This document shows positions 43,583-53,246 of a DNA stretch of 64,000 bases, one piece after another (position 1 is the stretch's first letter; each line of letters starts with the position of its first letter). The notes beneath the pieces are model-generated. The model saw nothing but the letters and a program-made list of their open reading frames with translations, was not told the origin of the DNA and did not search any database. The DNA comes from Bin80 sp965116685. GTDB lineage: Bacteria > Bacteroidota > Rhodothermia > Rhodothermales > Bin80. The stretch covers positions 3,224,001 to 3,288,000 of the forward strand of contig OZ220707.1 in the NCBI GenBank assembly GCA_965116685.1, read 5' to 3'. A program made the position numbers and the translations under genes.

Positions 43583-44842
43583 TCACGCCTTGAGTTTTTT
43601 CACGCCAGCAATCAGCCGATCAACTTCCTCGCTACTGGTGTAGCAAGCAATTCCCGCCCGAATCAGCCCCTCAATCTCCAGTTTTTCAACGGTAGTGGAG
43701 GCGTAGAAATCACCATGTGAAAGAAAGAGACCGTGATGGCTTAATTGTCTACAGGCATCTTCGGAGGTAAACCCTTGAACGGTAAAACTCAGGGTAGGCG
43801 TGCGGGGCTGTGATGGCAATGGTCCATAACAGGTGATCCCATCAATATCACATAATGCTTCCCATAAGTGCTTGAAGAGCAGTTGGCTACGCTCATGAAA
43901 TGTGCAGTAGGTGGATTCAAGTGCTGTACGCCGAGATGGGCTAGGAGTCAGAGATGCAAGAAAGTCGACCGCTGCAGCGGATCCGGCAATTGCCTCATGG
44001 CTTAGTGTACCGGTTTCCAGACGCTCTGGAGCGCCCGCGCCCGCTGGCTTGAGGCGTGGGATATCCAGACGTTCAAGTAGCTCATGGCGACCGTAGAGTA
44101 CTCCTGCATGGGGTCCATAAAACTTGTAAGGAGAGCAGGCAAAGAAGTCGCATCCAAGATCTTGCACATCACATAAAACATGCGGGGCATAATGCACCCC
44201 ATCCACATATGAAAGAATCTGGGATTCGTGTGCCAGTTTGGTGATCGTTTTTAGATCATGAATGCTCCCCAATGCATTGGATGCACCTCCGACCGCAATC
44301 AACCGGGTACGTGCAGAGATCAGGCTTTGGAGATGATCCAGATCCAGTTGCCCTGTATCAGGGTTGAATTTTGCAGAGCGTATGACCAACCTGTGTTCCC
44401 GGGCTAGGTCTTTCCATGGGTCAATGTTTGCATGGTGGTCAAGATCAGTGATGAGTATTTCGTCTCCACGTTGCCAGGAGCGCCCCAGCGCACGTGCAAC
44501 ATGAAATGTGAGGGTGGTCATATTTTGACCAAACACAATTTCTGTAGGCTGGCAATGGAGGAAGTTGGCAAAGGCTTCACGGGCACGACTTAGAATCGCA
44601 TCTGTTTCGATGCTTGAAGGATATGCCCAATGTGTATTCGCATTGTGGTGGAGCAAGTAATCTACGATGGCGTCGGTCACCACCGTGGGCACCTGCGTCC
44701 CCCCCGGGCCATCGAAATAGGCTACTAGGTGGCCATTATGCTCACGTTGCAGTGCGGGAAAGGATCGGCGAATCGCCTCCGTTATAATCGTTGCTTGATG
44801 CATGACTGGACCATTGAATGAAATTGAGTTAAATTTAGCCAT
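43583..44842 (-). CDS. cysteine-desulfurase-like PLP enzyme (class V aminotransferase fold)
   Basis: From ATG 44842 it has 419 residues. A GGAGG lies 11 bases upstream, which favours this start over 44803 (MHQATIITEAI); the frame to 45067 would overlap the protease gene and is rejected. It has the SufS/CsdA-like fold: PGGTQVP, the phosphate-binding segment, DLDHHAN, YVDGVHYAPH, and the PLP lysine in SPYKFYGPHAG. It matches the cysteine-desulfurase-like TIGR01976 group. However, the catalytic Cys loop near the C-terminus is replaced by LSHGDFYA, so desulfurase activity is doubtful. The true reaction is unknown. Confidence 0.85.
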   Translation of the reverse strand: MAKFNSISFNGPVMHQATIITEAIRRSFPALQREHNGHLVAYFDGPGGTQVPTVVTDAIVDYLLHHNANTHWAYPSSIETDAILSRAREAFANFLHCQPTEIVFGQNMTTLTFHVARALGRSWQRGDEILITDLDHHANIDPWKDLAREHRLVIRSAKFNPDTGQLDLDHLQSLISARTRLIAVGGASNALGSIHDLKTITKLAHESQILSYVDGVHYAPHVLCDVQDLGCDFFACSPYKFYGPHAGVLYGRHELLERLDIPRLKPAGAGAPERLETGTLSHEAIAGSAAAVDFLASLTPSPSRRTALESTYCTFHERSQLLFKHLWEALCDIDGITCYGPLPSQPRTPTLSFTVQGFTSEDACRQLSHHGLFLSHGDFYASTTVEKLEIEGLIRAGIACYTSSEEVDRLIAGVKKLKA

Positions 44843-45011
44843 TGGGAAGCGTTCCTCCGAACACTGGATCGACACGGCCAAACCTAAAATCGGTACAATG
44901 GTATACCTTACAACTTCGCCCCAACTTTTTTTCACTGGGGCTTCCCCTTTTGCCCCGAGCCAGATGAGATTTTTCGTAAAGTCAGTTTCCTGTTTTTCTG
45001 GGTAATCTGAG

Positions 45012-48000
45012 ATGAATGCTATTAAGACGAATTCTGCAAGGTTTGTAGTTGGTCTGGTCCTGAGCATTAGTCTGGCTGTAGGGGGGTATGCACAGAACTA
45101 TCCGCCATTGGCAGATTCGTCATTCGTATCGGGTGAGGTCTATGTGCAATTTGTTGACGGGGTATCACCGGACAACAAAGGGCGAAAGGTGGTGTCCAGG
45201 GTATTTGATGACTTGGCCGATCGGTATCAATTTTCTGTGGTGAAAAAAACATTTCCCACGCTTGACAAGGTCGCGCGAAAGACCGACAATATTTCCGCTC
45301 TGGAGAGGATATATACCATTTACTTCAATGAGTCATATTCACCCGAGCAGGTTGCTTCTGCACTCGCAATGGATCCCAATGTTTCCTATGCCGAGCCCAA
45401 ACGTATTCGATATATTCGGGAACAGGATCTTTCTGTCAAGCCAAATGATCCTCTGTTTGAGGCACATCAGGAAAAGTATTCCAGCTTATTACAGTTGCCA
45501 AAAGCGTGGGAGGTTGTAAAGGGCGAGCAGGGGGATGCCGTAATTGCGATTGTGGATGACGGGGTTTATTGGAGGCATGAAGATCTCTTGGCAAATGCAT
45601 GGACAAATCCCGGGGAAGTGCCGAGCAACGGAATTGATGATGATCAGAATGGGTATGTGGACGATGTTCATGGTTATGACTTTAGTGGAAAGCGTCCTTA
45701 TGATCCAGGAGAATTTCTCTATCCAAATCATGGCTCGCACGGGACGGCAGTTGCCTCACTGGCGGTTGCGGTCACGGATAACGGAATAGGAATGGCCGGT
45801 ACCAGCTGGAATGCACGTTTTATATCTGTTGGCACGTTATGTGGTTCAGGTGGAGCACTTTGTCATATAACAGAGGGAATGGTTTACGCCGCGACTCTCG
45901 GGGCGGACATTATCAATGCCAGCTTTGGTGGTGCAATATTTTCGAAAACGGAATTTTTAGCGATAAAGGCGATCACGGATATGGGTGCGCTAGTTGTCGC
46001 AGCCGCTGGCAATGAAGGCTGGAATGTGGACAGACGCCCCTCGTATCCAGCGGATTATCCATATGTACTGTCAGTAGGTTCAACATCAGTCGATTACGAT
46101 ATTGTATATTCCAATTACGGTACAAATGTTGACGTATATGCGGCTGGAACGGATCTGACCGCACCTCACCAAGGAGGTTATGCTCACGGCTTTATTGGTA
46201 CATCGTTCGCCTGTCCCTTGGTCTCTGGCATTGCAGCACTGGTCAAGACGGCCTTTCCAACCTATAATGCCGATCAGGTTCGCGAACAGATCCGCTTTAC
46301 GGCAGACCCCATAGGCTATGCGAATGTCCCCGAATTTGAGGGCCTATTAGGCTTTGGGAGGGTGAATGCGTTTCGAGCTGTGACCGAGACGGGAATTGCC
46401 GGTGTTGTATTGGATACAGTAGCGGTTGAGATTCATGGCGATGGATGGCGATCTGGTTCAACTGGCCATGTGAGGGTGGAGGTGCACAGTTATCTGGAAG
46501 GAGCTGGGGATATAGAGATTAATATAATAGAAGTTCCAGATGCACTTGAATTTGTCTCGCAAACTACCGCGGTGGGCAGGGTCCTGCACGGCGCTTCCAA
46601 GACCGTCACAATTCCGTTTACCGTAGTAGGGGACCCTGGATACAGGGTAAAAGAGTTGTATGTAATTGAGGTGCGGGCAGGTGATGAAGTCAGTAGAGAA
46701 GCCGTTCTTCATTCGATTGAGGGGTGGGAATTAGAGGGAGTTGAAAGTGGAAAACTGGCGTTTGACGTGACATCAGAGGGAAATATTGGGTGGTTAGACC
46801 AGTATTCGGCGAGCCGGCAAGAATTTTCTCTTGGCAGGGGAATTCATTTTGGGGAAACCCAACATTTGCTCTACGAAGCCGGACTGATCCTAGGTACAGG
46901 ACCCGATCAGGTATCCAGATGTGTTCAGGGTATTGAGGGGTCGGCGAATAATGTACATTTTAGACCAAAGCCGGGTACCGGTCTCAGGGTTCGAATGCCA
47001 GGCAACGTTGCTCCGTGGGAGACCGAAGTCACGTTATGGGACACAAAAGCCCCGGACCCTACAGGTTTGGAAATATTCCAGGAGACCTATTTTGATCCTG
47101 GAAGCCGGAATTCAGGCTATGCCATACTGCGGTATACAGTCACCAATCCAACCAGTACCGCAATCAACAACCTGCACGTTGGTATGGTCTTCGATTGGAT
47201 CATCAGTTACACATGGGATGACATCCCCGGATATGATCCAGATAGAGGTGTAGGCTATCAGTACACGGAAGATCGTGAAGCACCCGTAATGGGTGCAAAG
47301 GTATTGACCGATGATGCAGAGATTCATTTTACCGCGTATGATATGGGGATATATCCCTATCCTCGATTACAGTCGGCATGGTGGCTCATGAGCGGAGGCG
47401 TCAATCAGCCTCAGAATAGTCCTCTTCCCTGGGGGCAGGTTTTTGGAACAGGCCCCTACACTACTGTGCATCCCGGTGAAAGTGTCGAAGCGGCGTTTGC
47501 CTTCTTTGGAGGTAATTCAATAGATGATATGTTGCTCAATGCTGATCGGGCTCAGGACTTTTGGGATTCTCGTTTCAGTAGCAAAGCGCGGGTTCAGTTT
47601 TTACAGGTCGACTCAGAGATCGCTTTGGATCTATGGGTGAATGATCAACTGATCATAGAGGATTGGCATCCAGAAGCGGCCACGAAATTTCTACCGCTGG
47701 AGTCCGGCGATTCGGTTCTCGAATTGAGGAATGCAGGGGATTCCAAGACATCTGATCCGCTTGCTTCGGCAAGGGTAGACTTTGATCCGGCCGGTCGTTA
47801 TCATGGTGTATTTTTTGGAACGCCTGGTAGTACACAGTTCATAGTGGAGCCACATGCCCGTCGAACGGCGATGTCCGAGAATAAGGTGGAATTTCGGGCA
47901 GTACACGGGATCACCGGCTCTGCCAATGTGGAGTTGCGGGTTCTGGATGGTCATAGCCATACTCAGAAAGCCACACTACAGGCTACAATGGGGACCGCGA

Positions 48001-48512
48001 CTAATTTTACAGAGTTGGAACCGGGTCCATATGTAATTGAGTTATGGGACTCGGTGTCGAATGTATTGTTGGGTATGTATAACTTGGATGCGGATTCATA
48101 CGCGGGCAGGAGTTTCGTGTTGGTAATGAGTGGTTCAGCAGCGTCAGGTGTCAAAGTAAATGGTTTTTGGCCTGATGGTACAGAGCTTGTTTCCGATGTG
48201 GAAGTGAAAACAGCCATGTCCCATACGCTGCCATCAGAGTTGGTCTTGCACGGCAATTATCCCAACCCATTCAATTCATTTACGCAGATTCGTTTTGATT
48301 TGCCGATGCCTGCACACATAACAGTGGAATTGATGGACCTGATTGGTCGGCATGTGTGGGAGGGACCGGAAGAATATATGGAGGCCGGGCGCAATCGCCA
48401 GTATCGGATCAGTGCTGACAGATTAGCATCCGGGGTTTATTTATATCGCCTATCGGCAGACACACCGTCAGGAGCATTGATGCAGGCCGGCCGGGTTGTG
48501 GTGGTCAAGTGA
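45012..48512 (+). CDS. subtilisin-like (S8) protease with T9SS sorting domain, copy 1
   Basis: The 1166-residue product has a signal peptide to about residue 27 and an inhibitor-like propeptide (about 35-150). The peptidase domain follows with D182 (IVDDG, where DSG or DTG is usual), H243 (SHGTAVAS), oxyanion N334 (AAGNEG) and S398 (GTSFACP). An acidic NGIDDDQNGYVDD segment probably binds calcium. A long beta-rich region comes next. About residues 1075-1166 form a type A T9SS sorting domain, LHGNYPNPFNSFTQIRFDLP to the end. It would be exported to the cell surface and is the upstream member of a tandem pair. Confidence 0.92.
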   Translation: MNAIKTNSARFVVGLVLSISLAVGGYAQNYPPLADSSFVSGEVYVQFVDGVSPDNKGRKVVSRVFDDLADRYQFSVVKKTFPTLDKVARKTDNISALERIYTIYFNESYSPEQVASALAMDPNVSYAEPKRIRYIREQDLSVKPNDPLFEAHQEKYSSLLQLPKAWEVVKGEQGDAVIAIVDDGVYWRHEDLLANAWTNPGEVPSNGIDDDQNGYVDDVHGYDFSGKRPYDPGEFLYPNHGSHGTAVASLAVAVTDNGIGMAGTSWNARFISVGTLCGSGGALCHITEGMVYAATLGADIINASFGGAIFSKTEFLAIKAITDMGALVVAAAGNEGWNVDRRPSYPADYPYVLSVGSTSVDYDIVYSNYGTNVDVYAAGTDLTAPHQGGYAHGFIGTSFACPLVSGIAALVKTAFPTYNADQVREQIRFTADPIGYANVPEFEGLLGFGRVNAFRAVTETGIAGVVLDTVAVEIHGDGWRSGSTGHVRVEVHSYLEGAGDIEINIIEVPDALEFVSQTTAVGRVLHGASKTVTIPFTVVGDPGYRVKELYVIEVRAGDEVSREAVLHSIEGWELEGVESGKLAFDVTSEGNIGWLDQYSASRQEFSLGRGIHFGETQHLLYEAGLILGTGPDQVSRCVQGIEGSANNVHFRPKPGTGLRVRMPGNVAPWETEVTLWDTKAPDPTGLEIFQETYFDPGSRNSGYAILRYTVTNPTSTAINNLHVGMVFDWIISYTWDDIPGYDPDRGVGYQYTEDREAPVMGAKVLTDDAEIHFTAYDMGIYPYPRLQSAWWLMSGGVNQPQNSPLPWGQVFGTGPYTTVHPGESVEAAFAFFGGNSIDDMLLNADRAQDFWDSRFSSKARVQFLQVDSEIALDLWVNDQLIIEDWHPEAATKFLPLESGDSVLELRNAGDSKTSDPLASARVDFDPAGRYHGVFFGTPGSTQFIVEPHARRTAMSENKVEFRAVHGITGSANVELRVLDGHSHTQKATLQATMGTATNFTELEPGPYVIELWDSVSNVLLGMYNLDADSYAGRSFVLVMSGSAASGVKVNGFWPDGTELVSDVEVKTAMSHTLPSELVLHGNYPNPFNSFTQIRFDLPMPAHITVELMDLIGRHVWEGPEEYMEAGRNRQYRISADRLASGVYLYRLSADTPSGALMQAGRVVVVK

Positions 48513-48520
48513 AGTAAGAG

Positions 48521-51500
48521 GTGAACGTTGCAGTTATGGTGAAAACAATTCTAAAGTGGACAGTACTGTTGGCAGGGGGGGGCGGGTTTAGCATTCTGAA
48601 CCAGACGGTGGCGCAGGTTCAATATCCTGATTTAGAGGCCGATGCCGTTCCGAACGTTGTGCTGGTTCAGTTTGCTGACGGTACATTTCCAGTCGGGAAG
48701 CAATCTGGATTAGCACTTTTTGATGCAATTGCTAACTCGTACGGTGTTTATGCAATCGAACCCACATTCCCACATCTACATCAGAATGGGGTGTCATGCG
48801 ATAATATGGGGAAGTTGTCGAATACCTATCGCGTACATTTTTCGGAAGACACACCGCCAGAGTTACTGGCTTTAGTTTTTGAAAGTGATCCCGGTGTTGT
48901 GTATGCGGAGGCCGAATACTACTACAGAACAACGGCTTCGACAGGTACGAGCGTCCCAAATGATCCAGATTTTGCCTATCAGGCTACCTATATGGACAGG
49001 TTGCAGTTGAAGGAGGCATGGGATACGGTAAAGGGAGAACAGGGGAAAATAATGGTTGCCATTATAGATAGCGGCACAGACTGGCGGCACGAGGATCTAA
49101 TAGCGAATGTCTGGACGAATACCGACGAAATCCCCGATAACGGCATTGATGATGATAAAAACGGCTATGTAGATGATGTGCATGGTTACGATTTTGGTAA
49201 TAAATTGCCCTACACGCCCGGTGTAATGATTGACCTGACTTTTAATAATCATGGCACCGCAGTGGCCAGTGTAACTTCGGGGGAGAGCAACAATGCAAAG
49301 GGGGTGGCCGGAAGTAGTTGGAATGCTACATATATGCCGATCGGGGCAGATTGTGGAAGTGCTGGAATTTGCAACATTGCAGAAGCGACGCTATATGCTG
49401 CTGTAAATGGTGCAGACATCATAAATGGCAGTTTTACCACTTCTATATATCACGCAACCCATCATCTTGCAGTCCAATGTGCAATGGAGATGGGGACTCT
49501 TTTTGTTGCCGCAGCAGGAAATGATGGCACCAATAATGATGTGAAACCACAGTCTCCGGCTAGTTTCTTTGAGACACTTGCAGTTGGCGGTACGGAAAGA
49601 AGCAGGGACCGTGTGGTATTCAACTATGGTTCCACCGTTGATGTCTTTGCGAGCGGAAGTAATTTAGCAACGGCTCTTCCGAATAATGAATATGGTCGGC
49701 TAAGCGGCACATCGTTTGCATCGCCGCTGGTGGCGGGAATTGCAGCTCTTGTTAAGACCAGATTTCCGCATTTTTCTGCCGAACAGGTACGGGAGCAAAT
49801 CAGATATACCTCTGAAACCATTGAGGATATAAACCCTTCAGGGTTCGAAGGTTTGCTGGGTCGTGGCAGGGTTAATGCATATCAAGCCGTGCAGACACCG
49901 GTTTCGAGTGCGATCCGGGTGACAGGGATTAAGCGTAAAAACAGTTCAAACAATTCATCTCAATCTCTGGTCGTTGATGTGGAAAGTTTCTTCGAAAGCG
50001 GAACGAGTCAGTCTGCATCCGTAGAGTTGGTGGATATTCCTTCGTATTTGGGATTTGAGCGGACTTCTCATAGGATTGATTTCCCTACTGGAGCGGGCAT
50101 GGACAGCGTCATGTTTCCATTTAGCTTTTTGGGCGCCCCCCCTTACCGGGTAAGGGATCAGATGGAGGTCAGAGTAGCACATAATGGAGTGACGGAGAAG
50201 ATAAATTACAGTTTCGAGTCACGTACGGGCGAAACGCTCCCCGTTGTTAAGATAGAGAATGCGCTCGGCTATAGTATAACATCGGAGGGTAATTTGGGGT
50301 ATTTGGATCAGTGGGGGAATAGTGGTGGATTAGGGATTGGTGTAGGTTTACTTGCGGAGACGCAGCTTAATGAAGCAGGATTGATTATAGGGACCGGTCC
50401 TGAGCAGATATCGTCATCTGTCTTAGGACACAAGAAGAGCTATCCTGGGAAGATACAGCCAATCCATTTTAATCGCAAGCCGGGGACCAAGATGGATGTT
50501 TCTGTACCCGGTGTAAACGGTATCCTGAGTACTCAAGTGACTCTTCTGGATTCAAATGCTCCACACCCGATTGGTGTAGAGATCTTGGAGGAGACACAGC
50601 TTGTGACGAATGATGATGAATCTGGGGGATTCATTATTGTAAAATATACGGTAACCAATCTGCTCCAGGTACCCATCGAAAATCTACATGTAGGTTTATA
50701 TGCGGATTGGATACTTTCATTCAATTGGACTAATGACCAGCCAAGGTTTGATGCTGAACGGGAAGCCATTTACCAGATCACTGAGGAGAGGAATCCTTGG
50801 GTCCCGGGCATTAAAATTCTATCGGAGGATTCTGGCACCCGCTACGGAGCATTGATCAACTATGGTATCTACCCCGGTACATGGCGTAGTATTATGTGGG
50901 GATATCTGAGTGGAGAGAATCGACTTGGAGGCCCCTCATCGGATAATTGGTCACATATTGCGAGTGTGGGTCCTATCCGGTTGGAGCCGGGTGCCCATAA
51001 GAAAGCGGTATTTGCCGTCATAAATGGGAAATCTGAAGAAGCATTTTTGGAGTTGGTGGACCATGCAGTGGAGTACTGGGGCAATCGGGAACTGGAGACT
51101 CCCGGATACGTGCAGATCATAAATGCCACAGACATCCAATTGGATCTGTATTTGGATAATGCAGCCACCCCGAAAACAGTCCCCGAGTTTTCGTCTTCAG
51201 ATTACATACCCATCCACACTGGGCTCACAAAACTCGCGGCGTCTGGATCCGGTACCCTGCACACCACCATCCCGGTTATATCCAACCTGGAAGTGACGGG
51301 CGACTCTAGTTATCAGGTCATCTATTCCGGTGGCAAGGATCAGATTCGGGCCACGATAGCTTGCTGTGCACGGGATCGGGCGACGACAACCGAAGTTGTC
51401 GCTCTTCGTGCAAGCCATAATCTGACAGGGCATTCTGCACTTAGCTTCCGATTCGCTTCAGATCAGGGTTTTGTTGAGAATCTCCAGGTAGCCGCGGGCA

Positions 51501-52024
51501 CGGCTTCTTCGTACATCGATTTACCGCCAGATAAATATTCGTTGGAGATTAGCAAGAATGGTACACCTTGGCTGCATTCAAGGATAGATCTTCACAATTT
51601 TGGAGGTGAAGCTCTGCTCCTCATGTTCGTACCCCAAGGTTCCAATCCTCCACGGATTGCCGCGTTCGAAGCGAAAGAGGAGAATGTTCGTTTCTGGTTG
51701 AATTTTACGGAGGTTTCAACCAGTGCGGAGCAATCAAGCCTGCCACTTGAATTCATGCTACACGGCAACTACCCCAATCCCGTCAATTCGGCTATGCGGA
51801 TACATTTCGACTTACCCACTTCGGCTCGTGTATCGCTGGAGATTATAGACCTTCTGGGTAAGCGTGTTCGTGAGATATCTGCTGGTGAGATGGATGCTGG
51901 ATTTGGTGCTTCCATTTCCGTAGATAGCCGGGGGCTTAGCTCAGGGGCGTATCTATATCGCCTGACAATGCAGTCCAGTACCGGGACATTTACGGACGCA
52001 GGCAGATTCATCGTTATACGTTAA
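48521..52024 (+). CDS. subtilisin-like (S8) protease with T9SS sorting domain, copy 2
   Basis: The start is GTG at 48521 (1167 residues) or ATG at 48536, 15 bases later, which leaves a better signal peptide. It is a diverged duplicate of the protease at 45012, eight bases downstream, with the same architecture throughout. The triad is canonical: D183 (IIDSG), H244 (NNHGTAVAS), S398 (GTSFASP), with N334. The same acidic NGIDDDKNGYVDD segment is present. The C-terminus is a T9SS type A domain with HGNYPNPVNSAMRIHFDLP. Similar length and spacing show tandem duplication followed by extensive divergence. Confidence 0.92.
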   Translation: MNVAVMVKTILKWTVLLAGGGGFSILNQTVAQVQYPDLEADAVPNVVLVQFADGTFPVGKQSGLALFDAIANSYGVYAIEPTFPHLHQNGVSCDNMGKLSNTYRVHFSEDTPPELLALVFESDPGVVYAEAEYYYRTTASTGTSVPNDPDFAYQATYMDRLQLKEAWDTVKGEQGKIMVAIIDSGTDWRHEDLIANVWTNTDEIPDNGIDDDKNGYVDDVHGYDFGNKLPYTPGVMIDLTFNNHGTAVASVTSGESNNAKGVAGSSWNATYMPIGADCGSAGICNIAEATLYAAVNGADIINGSFTTSIYHATHHLAVQCAMEMGTLFVAAAGNDGTNNDVKPQSPASFFETLAVGGTERSRDRVVFNYGSTVDVFASGSNLATALPNNEYGRLSGTSFASPLVAGIAALVKTRFPHFSAEQVREQIRYTSETIEDINPSGFEGLLGRGRVNAYQAVQTPVSSAIRVTGIKRKNSSNNSSQSLVVDVESFFESGTSQSASVELVDIPSYLGFERTSHRIDFPTGAGMDSVMFPFSFLGAPPYRVRDQMEVRVAHNGVTEKINYSFESRTGETLPVVKIENALGYSITSEGNLGYLDQWGNSGGLGIGVGLLAETQLNEAGLIIGTGPEQISSSVLGHKKSYPGKIQPIHFNRKPGTKMDVSVPGVNGILSTQVTLLDSNAPHPIGVEILEETQLVTNDDESGGFIIVKYTVTNLLQVPIENLHVGLYADWILSFNWTNDQPRFDAEREAIYQITEERNPWVPGIKILSEDSGTRYGALINYGIYPGTWRSIMWGYLSGENRLGGPSSDNWSHIASVGPIRLEPGAHKKAVFAVINGKSEEAFLELVDHAVEYWGNRELETPGYVQIINATDIQLDLYLDNAATPKTVPEFSSSDYIPIHTGLTKLAASGSGTLHTTIPVISNLEVTGDSSYQVIYSGGKDQIRATIACCARDRATTTEVVALRASHNLTGHSALSFRFASDQGFVENLQVAAGTASSYIDLPPDKYSLEISKNGTPWLHSRIDLHNFGGEALLLMFVPQGSNPPRIAAFEAKEENVRFWLNFTEVSTSAEQSSLPLEFMLHGNYPNPVNSAMRIHFDLPTSARVSLEIIDLLGKRVREISAGEMDAGFGASISVDSRGLSSGAYLYRLTMQSSTGTFTDAGRFIVIR

Positions 52025-52197
52025 CGATTGACTGTTTTGTTGGGGGAGTTATCTCGGGGAAGCATTCATTCTGGAATTCGCTTATTGACACCACAGCTGT
52101 GACTACTAGAGTCTACAGATGAGTGTGGGGTATGGCTGCCTTCAGGAGAAACGCGAGTTGAGATTTTGTAGCCATTTCCCCAAAAATCAAGCATCTT

Positions 52198-52229
52198 TGT
52201 GCCAAGGTAAATAAATAATAATTGGCACA
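52198..52229. promoter_or_regulatory. 8-bp inverted repeat upstream of the TIGR02206 gene
   Basis: TGTGCCAA (52198-52205) and TTGGCACA (52222-52229) are perfect inverted repeats with a 16-base AT-rich spacer. A TTTG overlaps the left arm. The site lies about 60 bases before the ATG at 52287 and about 170 bases after the protease stop. It could be an operator around a promoter, or a hairpin; no T-run follows. The rest of the 262-base gap shows nothing clear. Confidence 0.4.
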
Positions 52230-52286
52230 TCGTAAGAGATTGTGGAGTACTTTTACGAGAAATGAATCGCCCATTCGGAGCGGCGC

Positions 52287-53033
52287 ATGATATTTCTATC
52301 AGAAACAGCAGGGATCAAGTTTTTCGGGCTCCAGCACGTTTTGATCATATTCATGATGATCAGCCTGTGTGTGTGGGTTCCATTATTTTCCTATAGGAAG
52401 TTGAATCCAGGCCAGCAGCAATGGGTCCTGCGGGGGCTTTCAATCCTTGTCTGTGCTGGAATTCTCAGTTCAATTGTTTTTCGGATGACGGTGGGGAGCT
52501 TTGATTGGCGCCAGCATCTGCCATTAGATCTGTGCAATCTTTTTGCACTTTTTTCGCCTGTTCTATTCTGGCGGGATCCTCCCAAACGTCTGGTTGAAGT
52601 ATTTTACTATTTGATTCTGTCAGGAACGGGGCAAGGAGTGCTGACCCCTGATTTGGTTGAAGCGTTCCCGCACCCTCTGTTCATGTCCTACTGGATCGTT
52701 CATTGCGGGCTGATTCTTCATATCGTTTATGTGGTTGTTGTATGGCGTATAAAGCCTCGAAAGGTTGGTATACTCTACAGCCTCCTCTGGCTGAATGCTT
52801 ATGCATTGGTAATCATGGTCTTCAATTATTTCACGGAGGCTAACTATATGTACATGATCCAGAAGCCACCCTTCGGCTCTCTTTTGGATTTTCTGGGGCC
52901 ATGGCCCTGGTATATTTTAGTTGCGCAACCCCTGGCATTATTATTATTTTGGCTGGCCTGGTTGCCCTTTGCACGAACCGGATTTGCTTTATCTGTGAGA
53001 CAAACCTTATTTAGGATACGATCCGTTCATTGA
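52287..53033 (+). CDS. TIGR02206-family integral membrane protein
   Basis: The 248-residue product has about seven membrane segments. It matches the YwaF-like TIGR02206 family by the pattern HLPLDLCN, GTGQGVLTPDL, FPHPLF, and the Trp/His-rich SYWIVHCGLILH. The family has no known function. The region before the start holds the inverted repeat at 52198. The following gene, an AbgT-type transporter, begins 213 bases downstream. Confidence 0.85.
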   Translation: MIFLSETAGIKFFGLQHVLIIFMMISLCVWVPLFSYRKLNPGQQQWVLRGLSILVCAGILSSIVFRMTVGSFDWRQHLPLDLCNLFALFSPVLFWRDPPKRLVEVFYYLILSGTGQGVLTPDLVEAFPHPLFMSYWIVHCGLILHIVYVVVVWRIKPRKVGILYSLLWLNAYALVIMVFNYFTEANYMYMIQKPPFGSLLDFLGPWPWYILVAQPLALLLFWLAWLPFARTGFALSVRQTLFRIRSVH

Positions 53034-53246
53034 ATTCAAATGGGACATATTTCACGGTCATCGAACCAGTGTAGTGCTGGAATTCGGGTTTCAACCGTCC
53101 TGTCACCTGAGTGTGGGAGGAGCCATCATTTTTCGTACATTGGATTTCCAGTCAAGAACGAGGTGCTTTGTGATCCATGCGACGAGTTGATTTTATTGGA
53201 TGGACTGCAGATGTTACGTTTTGATTTTCCTATTTCCCTCTAATTC

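Noticed and set aside
44843..45067. N-terminal extension of the PLP enzyme by 75 residues
   Set aside because: It overlaps the start of the divergent protease gene and has no similarity to the family; ATG 44842 has a GGAGG upstream.
52221..52240. TTGGCAC as a sigma-54 -24 element
   Set aside because: The matching -12 GC element (TTGC) is not at the required distance.
53040..53243. 67-codon frame between the TIGR02206 and AbgT genes
   Set aside because: No family resemblance, no signal or domain pattern, and composition like non-coding sequence; likely chance.
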